The notes under the pieces are model-generated. The model was not told the origin of the DNA. It saw only the letters and a program-made list of their open reading frames with translations, and did no database searches. 5,956 bases of DNA from Ignavibacteria bacterium UBA5771 (GTDB lineage: Bacteria; Bacteroidota; Ignavibacteria; Kapaibacteriales; UBA2268). The position numbers and the translations under genes are program-made. The stretch is taken from NCBI GenBank assembly GCA_002418685.1, contig DIEP01000111.1:387-6342 (forward strand). The letters are read 5' to 3'. Positions 5,875 through 5,956 of this stretch are shown here, piece after piece (the first letter of the stretch is position 1; the number at the start of each line of letters is the position of its first letter).

Positions 5875-5912
5875 AAACCTTCCGAAGGTTCCAAACCAAC
5901 GGAAGGTTTTTT
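5875..5912 (+). terminator. Intrinsic terminator of the TPR-DUF3467 operon
   Basis: AAACCTTCCG (5875-5884) pairs perfectly with CGGAAGGTTT (5900-5909), and a run of six T (5907-5912) overlaps and follows the 3' arm. Inside the loop, GGTT (5887-5890) can pair with AACC (5894-5897) across an AA/AA internal mismatch, lengthening the hairpin. The bases 5876-5890, AACCTTCCGAAGGTT, are identical to 47-61 in the first terminator and can alternatively fold on themselves. The hairpin begins 80 bases after the DUF3467 stop codon. No T-run flanks the stem on the opposite strand, so it should act in one direction. Confidence 0.85.
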
Positions 5913-5924
5913 CCATTTATTCGT

Positions 5925-5956
5925 GTGTGGCAATCTCGTTCAACCTTATGAGATTG
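5925..5956. repeat. Partial intergenic palindromic repeat, cut by the window edge
   Basis: CAATCTC (5931-5937) and GAGATTG (5950-5956) form a perfect 7-bp inverted repeat with a 12-base spacer. The left arm is extended outward by GTGTGG, so the right arm probably continues with CCAC beyond the window. GTGGCAATCTC facing GAGATTGCCAC is, from memory, the end of a dispersed intergenic repeat found in many unrelated bacterial genomes, in which a block resembling ATTGCGAGGAGCGAAGCGA usually lies on the outer side. That outer block is not visible on the left here, so this may be a truncated or one-sided copy. It lies just beyond the operon terminator. Confidence 0.5.

Noticed and set aside
1..5956. 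CRISPR array, tRNA, rRNA, insertion sequence or phage genes
   Set aside because: No regularly spaced direct repeats, no tRNA-like folds, no rRNA-like sequence and no transposase or integrase motifs were seen on either strand.

Overview
The window is AT-rich (by eye roughly one third G+C). Its gene content points to a member of the Bacteroidota/Chlorobiota/Ignavibacteriota (FCB) group. The clues are a DUF1460 peptidoglycan-hydrolase-like protein, a DUF3467 protein, a long two-part GNAT protein of a type I associate with this group, mostly weak or absent Shine-Dalgarno sequences, and one good match to the Bacteroidota -7 promoter box (TAnnTTTG). An Ignavibacteria-like organism is my best guess, made from general likeness of the proteins and not from a database search.

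Layout. Bases 1-42 look like the last codons of an upstream plus-strand gene, closed by a strong hairpin terminator (47-79). Bases 91-470 hold no convincing gene. The first part (to about 356) has near-coding base composition and two weak, mutually overlapping small open frames. The second part (357-470) is extremely AT-rich and holds several inverted repeats that may be control sites for the next operon. A two-gene plus-strand operon follows: a membrane-anchored DUF1460 protein (471-1427), overlapping by 14 bases a hydroxysqualene dehydroxylase, HpnE (1414-2718). A GNAT-type acyltransferase gene (2699-3838) lies on the minus strand, its 3' end overlapping hpnE by 20 bases. A 118-base divergent intergenic region then leads into a second plus-strand pair: an exported TPR protein with an inserted BamE/SmpA-like domain (3957-5456), and 8 bases later a DUF3467 protein (5465-5794). 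A terminator at 5875-5912 shares a 15-base core with the one at the start of the window. The window ends inside an inverted repeat that resembles a widespread family of intergenic palindromic repeats.

How the genes fit together. HpnE completes squalene synthesis from presqualene diphosphate in the HpnC/D/E route, feeding hopanoids or C30 carotenoids; HpnC and HpnD are not in the window. The DUF1460 protein probably acts on peptidoglycan outside the cytoplasmic membrane, so the first operon has an envelope theme. The TPR protein is also exported and may scaffold an envelope complex. The DUF3467 protein is small and probably cytoplasmic, and its role is unknown to me. I see no mobile element, CRISPR array, tRNA or rRNA, and no complete new defence or biosynthetic system. 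The most unusual items are the TPR/BamE-like architecture, the shared-core terminators and the palindromic repeat at the right edge.
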